Source: Acanthamoeba lenticulata (lineage: Eukaryota > Discosea > Longamoebia > Acanthamoebidae). From it: a stretch of DNA of 36,381 bases. Every line of letters starts with the position of its first letter. Position 1 is the stretch's first letter. The translations under genes were made by a program, and so were the position numbers. A model generated the notes under the pieces. That model was not told the origin of the DNA, ran no database searches, and saw only the letters and a program-made list of their open reading frames with translations. This document shows positions 9,772-19,762 of the stretch, piece by piece. The DNA is taken from assembly GCA_002179805.1 (NCBI GenBank), contig NAVB01000081.1, positions 1 to 36,381 on the forward strand, given 5' to 3'.

Positions 9772-10127
9772 GCTCAGCTTGCTCGCCCAGCACACGTGTG
9801 AGCGGCGGCAGCAGCATGATGTAGTTGGTTGTTGTCTTCTTGTCCGTCCTTTTCCCACTTTTTTCTCGGTTCTTCTCCCCGTAATTTCTTGATTTTACTT
9901 TAATCCCCAAAACGGCCTCGTTGCAAGAGAGATCTTGAAAAGGAAAGCATATCTTTTGGTTTGGGCCAACTCGTCGTATCAGCCGGATAAGGAAGACGCG
10001 GGGCCGCATAAGGACATAACCTAGGCAAGCTTGAAATGTTTTGATTTTTAATTCAGAAAGCTTTTAGGGGCCAGACCTGCTGGAACTAGGTTGGGGAGGA
10101 CCGGAGTGACACACTCGAAGTGGCGCA
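9772..10127. other. Intergenic, CCT7 3' end and GT promoter
   Basis: A 356-bp gap between two + strand genes. Two AAGCTT sites flank an AT-rich patch (about 10025-10065). No gene, TATA box or structured RNA was recognised. Confidence 0.4.
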
Positions 10128-13052
10128 ATGTGGCGGCGTCCTTCAAGAGCGCTCGTTCTGGGTTTGCTGGTCCTCGTGCTCTGCGGCTTTTGGTTGTCAC
10201 TTCAAGTCCACTGTGGTGACGAGCACGGACCGACCATGCATTCACCATTGGGTGACCGATGCTTTCATCCTGTTCCTTCGCCTTCTCCTGCTCAAGTGAA
10301 GCAGCAGCTCAGCCAGGACGACCTCTCCGCGTTTCTGAACGAAAACGGCACCTTTCCTGGCGCTGTTGACGGTTCGTGCCCTTTCCCCTGCCGCTTTGAC
10401 TCAAACACTCACCGCCTCTCTTCTGCGTTTGCCATGAGAAGCCGACCACGAAGAGGTGCTGAAGATGGTGGCCTTGGCACGTCAGCGCGCAGTCATGCCC
10501 GGGTCAGCTATTGCAGTCTCGCTGGTACTCTCTAGCGACAACTACACATGTAGTTTTTTGTTGCACTACAAGAAGCTCACCTTTTTTTATGAACCGCAGG
10601 TGACGCAAGGAATGCTCCACTTTGCATACAACTGGCTGTGCTCCGCGCGCCAGTTCAACTTTACCAACTACATCCTCCTGGCGGCAGACCAAAGCTCCTT
10701 CCTCTCCTTGCAAGCACTACACGTTCGTCACCTTCCTCCTTCCCTCGTCTACTTGAGGTGATCATCACCAACGTCAGCGCGACCTGCAGGAGCCGGTGGT
10801 GTTGATCCACCCCACGATGGAGGCCTACAAGCAGCTGGACTACGGCTCCATCGCCTACCAGGGGCTCATGCACATCAGGTCTTCTTCCTCTTCTTCCCTG
10901 TATCCCAGGTCTTGAACATCAACTGATCTGGTTGGGGAACTACTGGGCATTTAGGCTCCTCTACGTGCAGCATCTGCTGCAACTCGGGTTCGGTGTGCTG
11001 CTGTTTGACGTCGACCAGGTGTGGACGGCCAACCCGTTCCACTTCATCAACCTCAACAGCGCCTACGACCTCCAAGCCCAAGACGACGGTGCGTCCATTG
11101 TGACATCGTCCTGTTCCTCAACTCTTTGCTCAACTCGCTCTCCAGGAAGGGCGGCCTCGAGGGTGGTCATGTGCATGGGCTTCATCTACCTCAGCCCGAC
11201 TTCCGCCATGCGAAGCCTTTGGGACGGCGTCCGCACCGAGCACGCGAGGAAGGCACGCGCGCTTTTGACGAAGATGGTGTTGAGCCGATGTATTCTCATC
11301 TTCTTTCGTTGGCGCAGACGCTCGCGATGGAGCCCGCCCACCACACCACAGAGCAGGGGCAGCTCAACGCCCTCGTCTTCCGCGTCAAGAGTGCGGCTGC
11401 CTTCCCTCCCCCTCTTCTCGGCATTACAACAAGATTTAACTCTTTGTGTTTCTGTTTGTGTTTCACCAATCATGAACAGGCCGCGTGCTCAACCACGGCC
11501 TCTTTGTGAGTGGTGAAGACTTTAACTGGAACGCCACCATTGGCGAGCTTCACTTCCTGCCTGTCCAGATCCACAACAACTGGGTCAAGGGTGCGTCTGC
11601 CAGCTCTTGTGTTTGTTTGTGTTTTGACACTCTCTTGACGCTGGAGCGATGTTCTGGCGGCAGGACTGGACAACAAGCTGGCGCGCTTCCAGAAGGCCCA
11701 CCTGTGGATGCTCCCGCCCGGCTTCGATCCTCATCTTCATCAGCGCGTCTCAAGCCCGCGGCTCCTGTGCGCCTACACCGGCATGAAACCGCTCGCAGAC
11801 GCCGCGCCAGTGCCTCCGCCGCGGCTGCACGAGATGGTCGTCACGATCAAGGTCTTCCCGACCTCGAACCCTTCGACGGACGGCGACGTCGCCCTCGAGC
11901 GGCGCCTGACGGCCCTGATCGACTCGCTCCTGGCGGCCGACTACACGTTCAACGCCGCGAATGAGGCTGAGTCGGCGATCGACGTCGAGCTTTTAGTCCC
12001 CTCCGGAGCCCTCGGCAGCACGAAGCCCGTCTACGACGCGGCCGCGAAGAGGCTCGAAGCCAAGTGGTCCATCCGAGGCCGCGTGCGTGTCGTCCAACTG
12101 CCCGCGGTCGAGGCCGGGGCGTCCGCGGCCGGCGTGGAGCAGCGACTCGCGGCCTGGGCCGCCGCGTCCGACAACGAGGCGGCGATCATGCTCGACGACC
12201 GGCTCGTGGTCTCGCCCCAGTGGTGGCGGTGGGTGCGGCATGGCTTGGGCGCCTTTGTCTCCGAACTGGAGAACTTTGAGCCGCGCCTGTTTGGCATCGT
12301 GCTCGAGCGCAGTCTGTCCGTCGTCGCCGCGAGCGCCGAGCTGACAGAGCTGCCGCCGGAGCGGACCAAGACGACGCCCTTCCTGGCACAGAATGTGGGC
12401 CTCCGGGCGACGTTGTTCTTGCCTCGCCTGTGGCGCCGCTTCGCCGCCTGGGTGCGCGACTGGAAGGCCCACGAGCCGTACCGATTGCCCGTCTTCGATG
12501 CCGCGTTTGACTATGCCCGCGCGCACGCGGCGTCGGGGCTCGAGTCCGCGCCCGGCGAGGCGCTGGACAACCGGTGGTACGTCTGGTGGATGGCCTTCAC
12601 CGCCGACCTCGGTGCGCAACTTTTCTCCCGAAAACTTGACCTTTTCCGTCGAAAGGCTTGCCCTCTGTCCGAGACGAGGTCCTTACTGGGCCGTGGACTG
12701 CTGCAGGCTTGGTGGCGCTGCATCCGCCGGTGATGGAGCACGAGCTCGTGCGCGCACAGCCGTCCGACAGGGCGCTCAAAGAGTCGAGCCATAGGCTGCT
12801 CGACTTCACGTCTGCCGACAGGGCCTTCCTGGACCCGAGCCGATCCCCGCTGGAGCCCTTGCAAGACATCAACTCCCTTCGTCCGCTCGGTAAGTCTGCT
12901 ACATCGCTCGAGTTGGGTAACCGGCAAGAGGATACTCATTCGAGATCGGGAACGCAGACTTTTCTGGGGAAGCTTGGGACTGGCCGACCAATCTCGACGG
13001 CCTCTTCGACAAGGAGACTGGGACGCTGGGGAGGAAACAGCCCGCACGATGA
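10128..13052 (+). CDS. Type II membrane fusion of two glycosyltransferase-like domains
   Basis: Eleven exons: 10128-10371, 10442-10524, 10600-10722, 10778-10878, 10955-11088, 11146-11276, 11318-11390, 11480-11590, 11664-12611, 12707-12889, 12958-13052; 741 residues in all. Residues 8-27 are a single hydrophobic signal anchor behind three Arg, the layout of Golgi transferases. Residues about 95-375 resemble the nucleotide-diphospho-sugar transferase fold of GT77: an LLFDVDQVWTANPF metal/sugar-nucleotide motif near 202, then a GFIYLSPT strand and a Trp/His-rich end. Residues about 390-730 form a second transferase-like region with AIMLDDRLVVSPQWWRWV (DD near 508) and ALDNRWYVWW, recalling plant proteins whose equivalent motif is EDD...SP.WYRW. 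Donor, acceptor and linkage are unknown. The fusion is supported by continuous frame through the 948-nt exon that carries the junction. Confidence 0.75.
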
Positions 13053-13538
13053 GCTGCTTCATGGCCTGGCTTCTCAAGTTACATAAAGAAAAAGGTCAGG
13101 TATTTTGGTGTACATCAGGTTTTGTGTTGGGCCCAGCAACTGGCGTTCACCAGGTTAGTAGCCTAGTAAGACACGCACCAATGGTAGTGCCTGCCTGTTG
13201 CTTAGCGGCACCGTCGGAGTTCTCTTGTCGCCGATAGGCCGCCGCTCTGGCCGTCAGCGACACTTCATAGACTCCGGCCAAGATCGGCAGATGAACCAAC
13301 AAAAACTCTCCCCACCCTGATTTTCTCGTGAATCAGGGTGACACCGCTCCAGGAATCTCACTTTCGTCCACCAGTCCGTGCTTGTGCGGCACGCCACTTC
13401 CGGGAAGGGTTCATCTTCTCCACTACATATATCTGGCACTCGGCCCAGTGTTTTACTTCATCCTCCTCACACCGAGTCCAAGAACACAACACACGACAAC
13501 AGCCACAACGATAACCACAACAACTACAACACAGTTGA
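13053..13538. promoter_or_regulatory. Promoter region of the hemoglobin gene
   Basis: This 486-bp gap holds a perfect 10-bp inverted repeat (13313-13340), a TATA-like ACATATATC at about 13426-13434 (about 105 bp before the ATG), and a CAACAA/CCACAA-rich, C- and A-rich leader (13480-13538). No coding sequence was recognised. Confidence 0.45.
13313..13340. repeat. Perfect 10-bp inverted repeat, 8-nt loop
   Basis: CACCCTGATT and its exact reverse complement AATCAGGGTG are separated by TTCTCGTG. The sequence could be a protein-binding site or form a hairpin. It sits 199 bp upstream of the hemoglobin start. Confidence 0.8.
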
Positions 13539-14129
13539 ATGTCGACCAACATCGTTGAACCCACCGCCACCATCGAGGTCGCCGACGAGAAGGAGCAGAC
13601 CGTGACCCTCTATGACGCACTCGGAGGGGAGAAGGCCATCCGGCTCGCCGTCGACGTGTTCTACACCAAGGTCCTGGCCGACCAGCGCGTGCAGCACTTC
13701 TTCGAGGGCATCGACATGGACCGGCAACGGCGCATGCAGGTCCACTTCCTCACCTTCGCCTTTGGCGGGCCCTACAAGTGGAACGGCCGGGCCATGCGCG
13801 CGGCCCACCGGCGGCTGGTCGAGCGCCAAGGCCTCAACGACGCCCACTTTGACGTCATCGTCGAACTGCTGAGCGGGACGCTGCGCGAGCTCGGCGTCGC
13901 GGAGACGTACGTGGCGCAGGTCCAGGCCAAGTGCGAAAGCATCCGAGACGACGTCTTGTGCAAGGGCGATGACCACCAGAAGCCGGCCATCGTCGCCAAG
14001 AAGCAAGAGGAAGAGGCGAAGGAAGAACAGAAGGAACTTTCCGTGGAGACGAGGATCCGATGGGACAGGGTGGCGAGCCTCAGCGTCGTGGCTCTGGCCC
14101 TCCTGGCCGTCCTCTTCCTCCGTCTGTAA
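13539..14129 (+). CDS. Truncated hemoglobin (group I type) with C-terminal membrane anchor
   Basis: A single exon of 196 codons. Residues about 22-130 are a truncated-globin fold: YDALGGEKAI at the start, a helix B with FY (Tyr42, the B10 position that stabilises bound ligand), FAFGGPYKWNGRAM in the E-F region, and AAHRRL with His90 as the proximal heme ligand. GGPY..NGR.M..AH is characteristic of group I (trHbN). Usual length is 115-135 residues; this one continues with a charged linker (KKQEEEAKEEQKE) and ends in about 19 hydrophobic residues (VASLSVVALALLAVLFLRL, 178-196), the layout of a tail-anchored protein whose globin faces the cytosol. Members of the family bind O2 and NO and often detoxify NO. 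Membrane location and function here are inference. No intron interrupts the gene. Confidence 0.9.
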   Translation: MSTNIVEPTATIEVADEKEQTVTLYDALGGEKAIRLAVDVFYTKVLADQRVQHFFEGIDMDRQRRMQVHFLTFAFGGPYKWNGRAMRAAHRRLVERQGLNDAHFDVIVELLSGTLRELGVAETYVAQVQAKCESIRDDVLCKGDDHQKPAIVAKKQEEEAKEEQKELSVETRIRWDRVASLSVVALALLAVLFLRL

Positions 14130-14260
14130 CAACAGAAATATGTTTAAAAGTGCTTCAAACATTCTGCTCATGCTGCGGTTTAAACTGTTGCCTGGTGAAG
14201 TGAAGTTGGGCGAAACGAGTTCAAAAACAAAATCTGTTCGTGGCAAAACGAAGGAGGAGG

Positions 14261-16526
14261 ATGAAGGAGGTGGCCCGGCGAGCGGCGAGCTCTCTCGAGG
14301 AGAGGGGCGACTTTGAGGCGCGCTATGTGCGCCGTGCGAGGCCAGTGCTCATCTCTGGTGCCATGCAGGACTGGCCTGCGTCGAGCGACTCTGCATCGAC
14401 TTCCACAGAGGGTGGCGGACGCTGGCACTTGTCTACCGCTGCAGGCAGGAAGCACTTCTTGCACCTGCTCGAGTCGGCTGGTCCACTGCACGTTGAAATC
14501 TCCCAAACGAGCTCCATCTTCTACGGAGATGCACGCTTCGGGGATGAAATGCAGCTGCAGGCTCGCGAATTTGCTCATTTGATGGAGGAAGAAGCTGCAC
14601 TGCGTAGCGCTGCTCGGGGTGAGCCAAGCACACGCCATATCTACCTCAATCAGTGCCCCATCTATCCCTCCTTGCACAGCCCCTCTTCTGACCGCGTGGC
14701 CTCCTCCATTCGCCTTCCCGCTTTCTTGCTACCTTGCCTCCGTCGGTCAGCGTTTGATGTGATGCGTCCTTCAGCCGCTACTTCGTCATCATCAACAACA
14801 ACATCAACGTTGGCCTCGTCTGTGCCGATTCCAACCGAGTGGCCCTCGCCAGCGCTCCCGGCGCTGCAATCGATCAACTTGTGGGTGAGCGCGGGCGGCA
14901 CGAGCTCCAACATCCACTACGACTGCTTCCCCAACCTCCTGTGCGTCGTGCACGGCGCCAAACGCGTCGCCCTCTGGCCGCCAGCCCAGGCGCGCCTCCT
15001 GCAGCCGCACGCCGTCTACGCCAAGGCCCCCAACCACTCACGGCTCGCCGTACGTCGCCAGCGGCGCAGACGACGACAACGTCGTCCTTGGGCAGCTCTT
15101 GCTTGCACGCGATGTCTGACGCTGTAGCGCAGGTGACAGAGGACGGCCGCGCCGCTGCTGCTACGGCGCCAGTGCCGCCATCCATGGTCGCGGTCGTACG
15201 CGCGGGCGAGGCGCTCTTCATCCCCGAGGTGAGCCACATCATCGTCAACGACATCAATGAGGAAGATGATGAAGAAGAAGATGTATTTCTTTACAAAAAG
15301 CAGTTGTGTCTGACGCATTGCTTCTTCTTCAATGGCAATGCACACAGGGGTGGTTCCACCAGGTGACGTCGCCGCCCCACGAGGCAGACGATAGCGGCCA
15401 CTCGGACCCGCTCCAGCTCGTGGTGGCAGTCAACATCTGGTGGCGGGGCGAGTTCGACCTCTTGCTCGAGGCCGCCTCTGGCGCGGTGCGCCCTAGACAG
15501 GAGCAGGGCGTGGACGACGAGGAAAAAGTAGAAGAAGAAGTAGAAGAAGATGTCGGAATGGAGGTGTACTACGCGAGGCGGCTCATGGAGGTGCTCGTGC
15601 AGAAGGAGATGAAGCGTCTGGAGACCGACCGAAGTGCTTGCCAAGAAGACGATGGTGTAGAAGAAGGAGAAAGTGACAAAAACCAACGAAACAAGAGGAA
15701 GCGAGAAGACGAAGGCGAGGATGGGAAGCCTGACGAGGATGACGAGGACGATGATGAAGGAGAAGGAGGCGAAACAGAGAATGGGGAAGCAAGCGACGAA
15801 ACACAAGAGGAGGGCCAGCCCCGCAAGCGGGCAAAACACGGTCTGAGCGCGACCAGCATCCACTGTCTTGAAGTCACCGCCGAGCAGCAACGGCGCCCAG
15901 ACGTCGAGCCCGACGTCGGGCCACGCAAGCTCGGGGAGCTCCTCCTTCAACTGCGTGCCAACGCGGCCGACGCGCCCCTACGGGCCGCCCTGCTCCGCCA
16001 CATGGCTACGCGCCTTATGACGCTCGGTGGCCCTGACGTAGAGGAAGATGACAAAGAGGAAGAGAAGGACGAGGACGAAGAAGACGACGACAAAGGGCAA
16101 ACGTGCGAGGAGCTGCACGGCTGGCTGGTGGCCTGTGACGCAGACACCATAATGGACTGCCTGGAGGCGGCCAAGGACGACCACCCGCCCGAGGCCCTTG
16201 TCGACTTCATCAGCTCGCTGTCGTCCGTGCACACCCACCTGCTTCTCACCGGCCTGCGCGCTACGCACCACCAGCAGCCTGACGTCGCGTCCCCTTCGTC
16301 ATCGTCGTTGACATCACCAACAACAAGAAAGGACGACGAAGCGCGTGACCGCTGGTGGAACCGCTTCGCAGAGCTGTTGCGCCGACAGGGCGTCTCGCTT
16401 GGCGAGCTTCTCCAGAAGGAGCAGCGCGTACGGCGGCTGGCCTTTGTCCGAGCAGTCGACAACGCGCTAGTCGGCAGCTGTGAAGCTCCGCCCTCGAGGC
16501 TCTCGGGCTGCAGCCGTGACTCGTGA
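14261..16526 (+). CDS. JmjC/cupin_8 domain oxygenase with acidic C-terminal half
   Basis: Exons 14261-15049, 15133-15228 and 15348-16526, 687 residues. The start is the first ATG in frame (MKEVARR). The N-terminus has the RRARPVLISGAMQDWPA motif that opens JmjC domains of the JMJD5/hydroxylase group. The iron site is visible as HYD in SSNIHYDCFPNLLCVV and as the distal His in GEALFIPEGWFHQV, the latter split across the last intron. These enzymes use Fe(II), O2 and 2-oxoglutarate to hydroxylate or demethylate proteins. A Ser/Thr-rich loop (about 14745-14825) interrupts the region before the HYD strand. After the domain come two long Glu/Asp/Lys-rich tracts (about 15520-15830 and 16040-16100) alternating with helical segments that I do not recognise. 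Substrate unknown. Confidence 0.8.
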
Positions 16527-17416
16527 AGCAACACCCACCCATCATCGACCAGCACGAAGCAGCAAGTTCTACAAGAAGGCCACGCGAGAGTGCCCCAGGC
16601 TTGTCCGGACACGACTCTGCTTGTTGTCGACCCAATCAGTCCGCGTTTCTGTGGTACTGATGAAGACGACGTTGCGTCAGTGCTGTCTCAGGACCTGACG
16701 GACCACTCGTCTGTCTTGCTCTACGCGCTCACCAGCTCGTCTGAGGCCACTCCGCGGTATTGGCCCAGCCCAGATGTGCACCTCGGGGCCAAGCGAAGCT
16801 GTTCACTTGCGTTGCGGTATGGCAAGCGGAGTGAAGTTGGCATTAGTGTGGTGCTTTCGTGGGAATTCCGCTCAAATGATAATCACCACGTACTTTCCGC
16901 CAATCGTCGCCGAGCGATTACAGCGAAATGAAAAGTCACTGACTCGTCGGTCAGTTCTAGCTTGTTCGTGCCTTTCGTTCGCGGACTCAGCGAGACCATG
17001 TCGGGAAGACCGCCCGTCGCAGGGGCGAAGGGTGTCGCGTTCTTCCTCAAGTCCAAGGGCCTGGGTTTGCAGTTGCAGTTGTTCCTTTCCCTCTTCCCGC
17101 ATCATCCTGCTCGCCATCATCTCTACCGATTTTCGGTTTTCGCGAGGCGCACGTTGCGTTTAGAATCTCTCGCCAGTGCTGCTAGGTCGCCAGCCTTCTA
17201 CCACACACAAAGGCCTCCTTCCGCAGCCAAGAACCCTCTTTTCCTTCGCGACGAAGAGCAAGAGGAAGTCGGCCCATCGAACCTTTCGATAACCCGGCCC
17301 CCCACTCAGGCCTGCAACTACATTATTATTAATTTTCGTATAATCAGGAGCTTGCTGCTGGCCTTGTCGGCCATCATCCCAAAGCACATCATTCCAGACA
17401 CGGCCTGTCCTACATA
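16527..17416. other. 890-bp intergenic region upstream of the J-protein gene
   Basis: The longest gap in the window. Open frames in it are short, overlapping and show no protein-like pattern. It includes an inverted repeat ACTGAC/GTCAGT (16938-16955) and a short one ACCGA/TCGGT (about 17125-17137). I looked for tandem nGAAn heat-shock elements and saw none that was convincing. Confidence 0.4.
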
Positions 17417-19339
17417 ATGGAAACGAAGCGACGAAGAATCGGATCGGGCCAGGCGGAACAATTGCAGCAGCAAGGAGCACAGCAAGACTACTATGCTCTG
17501 CTGGAGCTCCCACCGACTGCCGATTTCGACGCCATCAAGCATGCGTACCACAAGCTGGCTCTCAAGTACCACCCCGACCGCAACAAGGGCAACGAAGTCG
17601 AGTGCGAGACCAAGTTCAAGGAGCTGGCTGCCGCTTATGCCGTCCTCTCCGACCCGGAGAAGCGAAGTCAGTACGATGCAAGCCATCAGGCCCGCTTCTG
17701 GGGCCAGAGCAACGACATGCGCGAGGTCTTTAATCAATTCGTCTCGTCGGGCAGCACGAGCTCCTTCTCGGACTTCTTCGGCTCCTTCTCCTCACGCTCG
17801 TTCTCCTCGCGTTCCTTCTCCTCCTTTGCCTCCACCGGTTCTACCTCTTCTTTTGCCTCCTCCACATCTTCGACGTCATCTTCGACATCCACATTTTCCT
17901 CCTCTACTTCGACTTCATCCACGTCGTCGTCATCTTCATCATCCTTTTCTTCGGCTGCTACGGGCCTATCGGGGTTGTTTGGGCACCAGGGCTCGTTCAG
18001 CTTCAACAAGAAGCGACCACCGTCCAAGGGCCAGAATCTGCGGACGACGCTACACGTGACCTTCAACGAAAGCGTCGTCGGCTGTACCAAGACCATCGCC
18101 CTCAAGACCCTCGTCTGGTGCGGCGCCTGCGGCGGCCTCGGCGTCAGCGGCCACGTCCTTTCCACAGCCACCGCCTCACGAGCTGGAGGCTACCTTCATC
18201 AACAACAGCGTAGCTCGGCGCTCGAATGCTCGGCCTGCGGCGGGACGGGGACGTACTCGCAGCGGTCTTCGGTGGTGACGATCAACTCGACGTGCAGCGC
18301 GTGCGACGGGAAGGGCATCGTCGTGGACGAGACGACCAAGTGCAAGTGCTGCCACCACGGGCGGGTCCACCGGACCAAGGAGCTGCGCATCGAGGTGCCC
18401 GCCGGCGTGGTCAAGGACATGCGGAAGATCTACGAGGGCGAGGGCGACGTGGGCGAGTACGGCGGCGTCGCCGGCGACCTCATCGTCGTGTTTGACGTCG
18501 AGGACTCGCCCCTGTTTGCGCGCGAGGGCGACGACGCCACGTGCGACGTGGCCGTGTCCTTTTTCCAGGCCGCCCTCGGCGCGCGCCTCGCCGTGCCGGG
18601 CCTCCACCCGGGCCAGCTCCTGTGCCTCGACGTCCCGCCCGGCACGCAGCCGCACGACGTCCTCCGCATCGAGAACGAGGGCTTTGTCAACGTCGCCACC
18701 CGCCAGCGCGGCCACCTCTACGTCCGGGTCGTCCTCGACATCCCGCGCTCACTCACGCCCCACCAGGCCGACCTCCTCGCCCGCGCCCAGCTCCTCTGGC
18801 ACGAGGCCGAGGCTCAGGCCGCGGCGGCGGCGGCGACCGAGTCGTCGGTGGCATCCGAGGCCAGCGACGAGTCGGCGCCGACGGCGTCGATGATGACCGA
18901 CTACGCGTCGTCGTCCTACGACGAGACGACGACGACAACGACGGCGCCGACGATGATGACGACGGCAGCAGAGGACGATGCCATGGCGGCCGGTGTCGAC
19001 GGCGCGGCCGTGGAGCCACCAGAGGCGGCCTACGATGGGGACGAGGTCTCCGAGACGGCGGCCGCCCCGACGGGCCACATCTACGAGCAGCAGGAGCAGG
19101 AGCCTCAGCAGCAGCAGCAGCAGCAGCACTATGATGCGGTGGAGCCAACGACGACGATGCCGCGACCGACGATGACGACGACGCTGCCGAGCATGTTCAA
19201 CGCCGGCGGGCTGCATCATCACCATCATCATCAGATTCCCCTCTTTGACCTGCACATGAACATGCGCATGGCCGCCGCGGCCTCTGCCGCGACGTCTGCC
19301 CCCGACGGCGCCGTTGTCGGCGGCTACGAGTGCAGTTAG
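17417..19339 (+). CDS. Class A DnaJ/Hsp40 co-chaperone with Ser/Thr/Phe-rich linker
   Basis: A single exon of 640 codons. After a basic start (METKRRRIG) comes a J domain with HPD at 52-54, which stimulates Hsp70 ATPase. In place of the usual Gly/Phe linker, residues about 110-175 are Ser/Thr/Phe-rich (SFSSRSFSSRSFSSFAS and long Ser runs). Zinc-binding repeats follow: CGACGGLG (235), CSACGGTG (271), CSACDGKG (293) and a degenerate CKCCHHGR (309). The C-terminal substrate-binding domains are complete (VPAGVVKDM, YLYVRV-like HLYVRVVLDIP). From about 470 the protein adds 170 residues of Ala/Thr/Asp-rich sequence with a Gln run and a His run near the end. Length is well above the 400-450 typical of class A members. 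Role: delivers unfolded proteins to Hsp70 in cytosol or nucleus; no organelle signal is visible. Confidence 0.9.
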   Translation: METKRRRIGSGQAEQLQQQGAQQDYYALLELPPTADFDAIKHAYHKLALKYHPDRNKGNEVECETKFKELAAAYAVLSDPEKRSQYDASHQARFWGQSNDMREVFNQFVSSGSTSSFSDFFGSFSSRSFSSRSFSSFASTGSTSSFASSTSSTSSSTSTFSSSTSTSSTSSSSSSSFSSAATGLSGLFGHQGSFSFNKKRPPSKGQNLRTTLHVTFNESVVGCTKTIALKTLVWCGACGGLGVSGHVLSTATASRAGGYLHQQQRSSALECSACGGTGTYSQRSSVVTINSTCSACDGKGIVVDETTKCKCCHHGRVHRTKELRIEVPAGVVKDMRKIYEGEGDVGEYGGVAGDLIVVFDVEDSPLFAREGDDATCDVAVSFFQAALGARLAVPGLHPGQLLCLDVPPGTQPHDVLRIENEGFVNVATRQRGHLYVRVVLDIPRSLTPHQADLLARAQLLWHEAEAQAAAAAATESSVASEASDESAPTASMMTDYASSSYDETTTTTTAPTMMTTAAEDDAMAAGVDGAAVEPPEAAYDGDEVSETAAAPTGHIYEQQEQEPQQQQQQQHYDAVEPTTTMPRPTMTTTLPSMFNAGGLHHHHHHQIPLFDLHMNMRMAAAASAATSAPDGAVVGGYECS

Positions 19340-19762
19340 TCCATTTCTCATCATCATCGTCATCCACCAAGCACATAGCTCCATCTTCATCATCACACAA
19401 GCAGGACGTTGCATTGTACAATTTTTCTCATAGCCCAGTCTGTCACATCCCACCTTCATCATCATCACGGTGTACAAAGAAGAAGACGAAGAAGGAAGGC
19501 GGTGGGCTCTCTTCACCAGCATGGTGTCCACTTCATCATCGAAATAATTATCATGTTTTCATTTTTCTCAATTATTCTTGCAATTTAATTGGATTGGCTT
19601 TTTTTGGGTTTAGTTGCACACCACAATTTAGTGGTGACGTGCATCACGTGATACCTAAATTTGCATTACAGTGGAGGTCTAATGCACCATTTATGGGTTC
19701 CCTGCGAGGAATGTCACTGGTCTTTATATTTATGGGCCACCATTACCACCATCATATCAGCA
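19340..19762. other. Convergent intergenic region
   Basis: Lies between the stops of the J-protein gene (+) and the secreted-protein gene (-). The first half is TCATCA-rich, the middle AT-rich. It contains an ACGTG-CAT-CACGT palindrome at 19637-19649 next to a CACGTG. No gene was recognised. Confidence 0.4.

Noticed and set aside
8713..9858. 381-codon open frame antisense to CCT7
   Set aside because: It is a shadow of the high-GC third codon positions of CCT7; its sequence is Leu/Ala/Gly/Arg-rich without any domain, while the + strand matches CCT7 throughout.
15291..15950. 219-codon antisense frame with Phe/Ser-rich, membrane-like sequence
   Set aside because: It is the reverse of the Glu/Lys-rich tract of the JmjC gene; GAA/GAG codons read backwards give Phe, Leu and Ser.
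16850..17170. Heat-shock elements upstream of the J-protein gene
   Set aside because: Single TTC and GAA triplets occur, but no run of three alternating nGAAn units with correct spacing was found.
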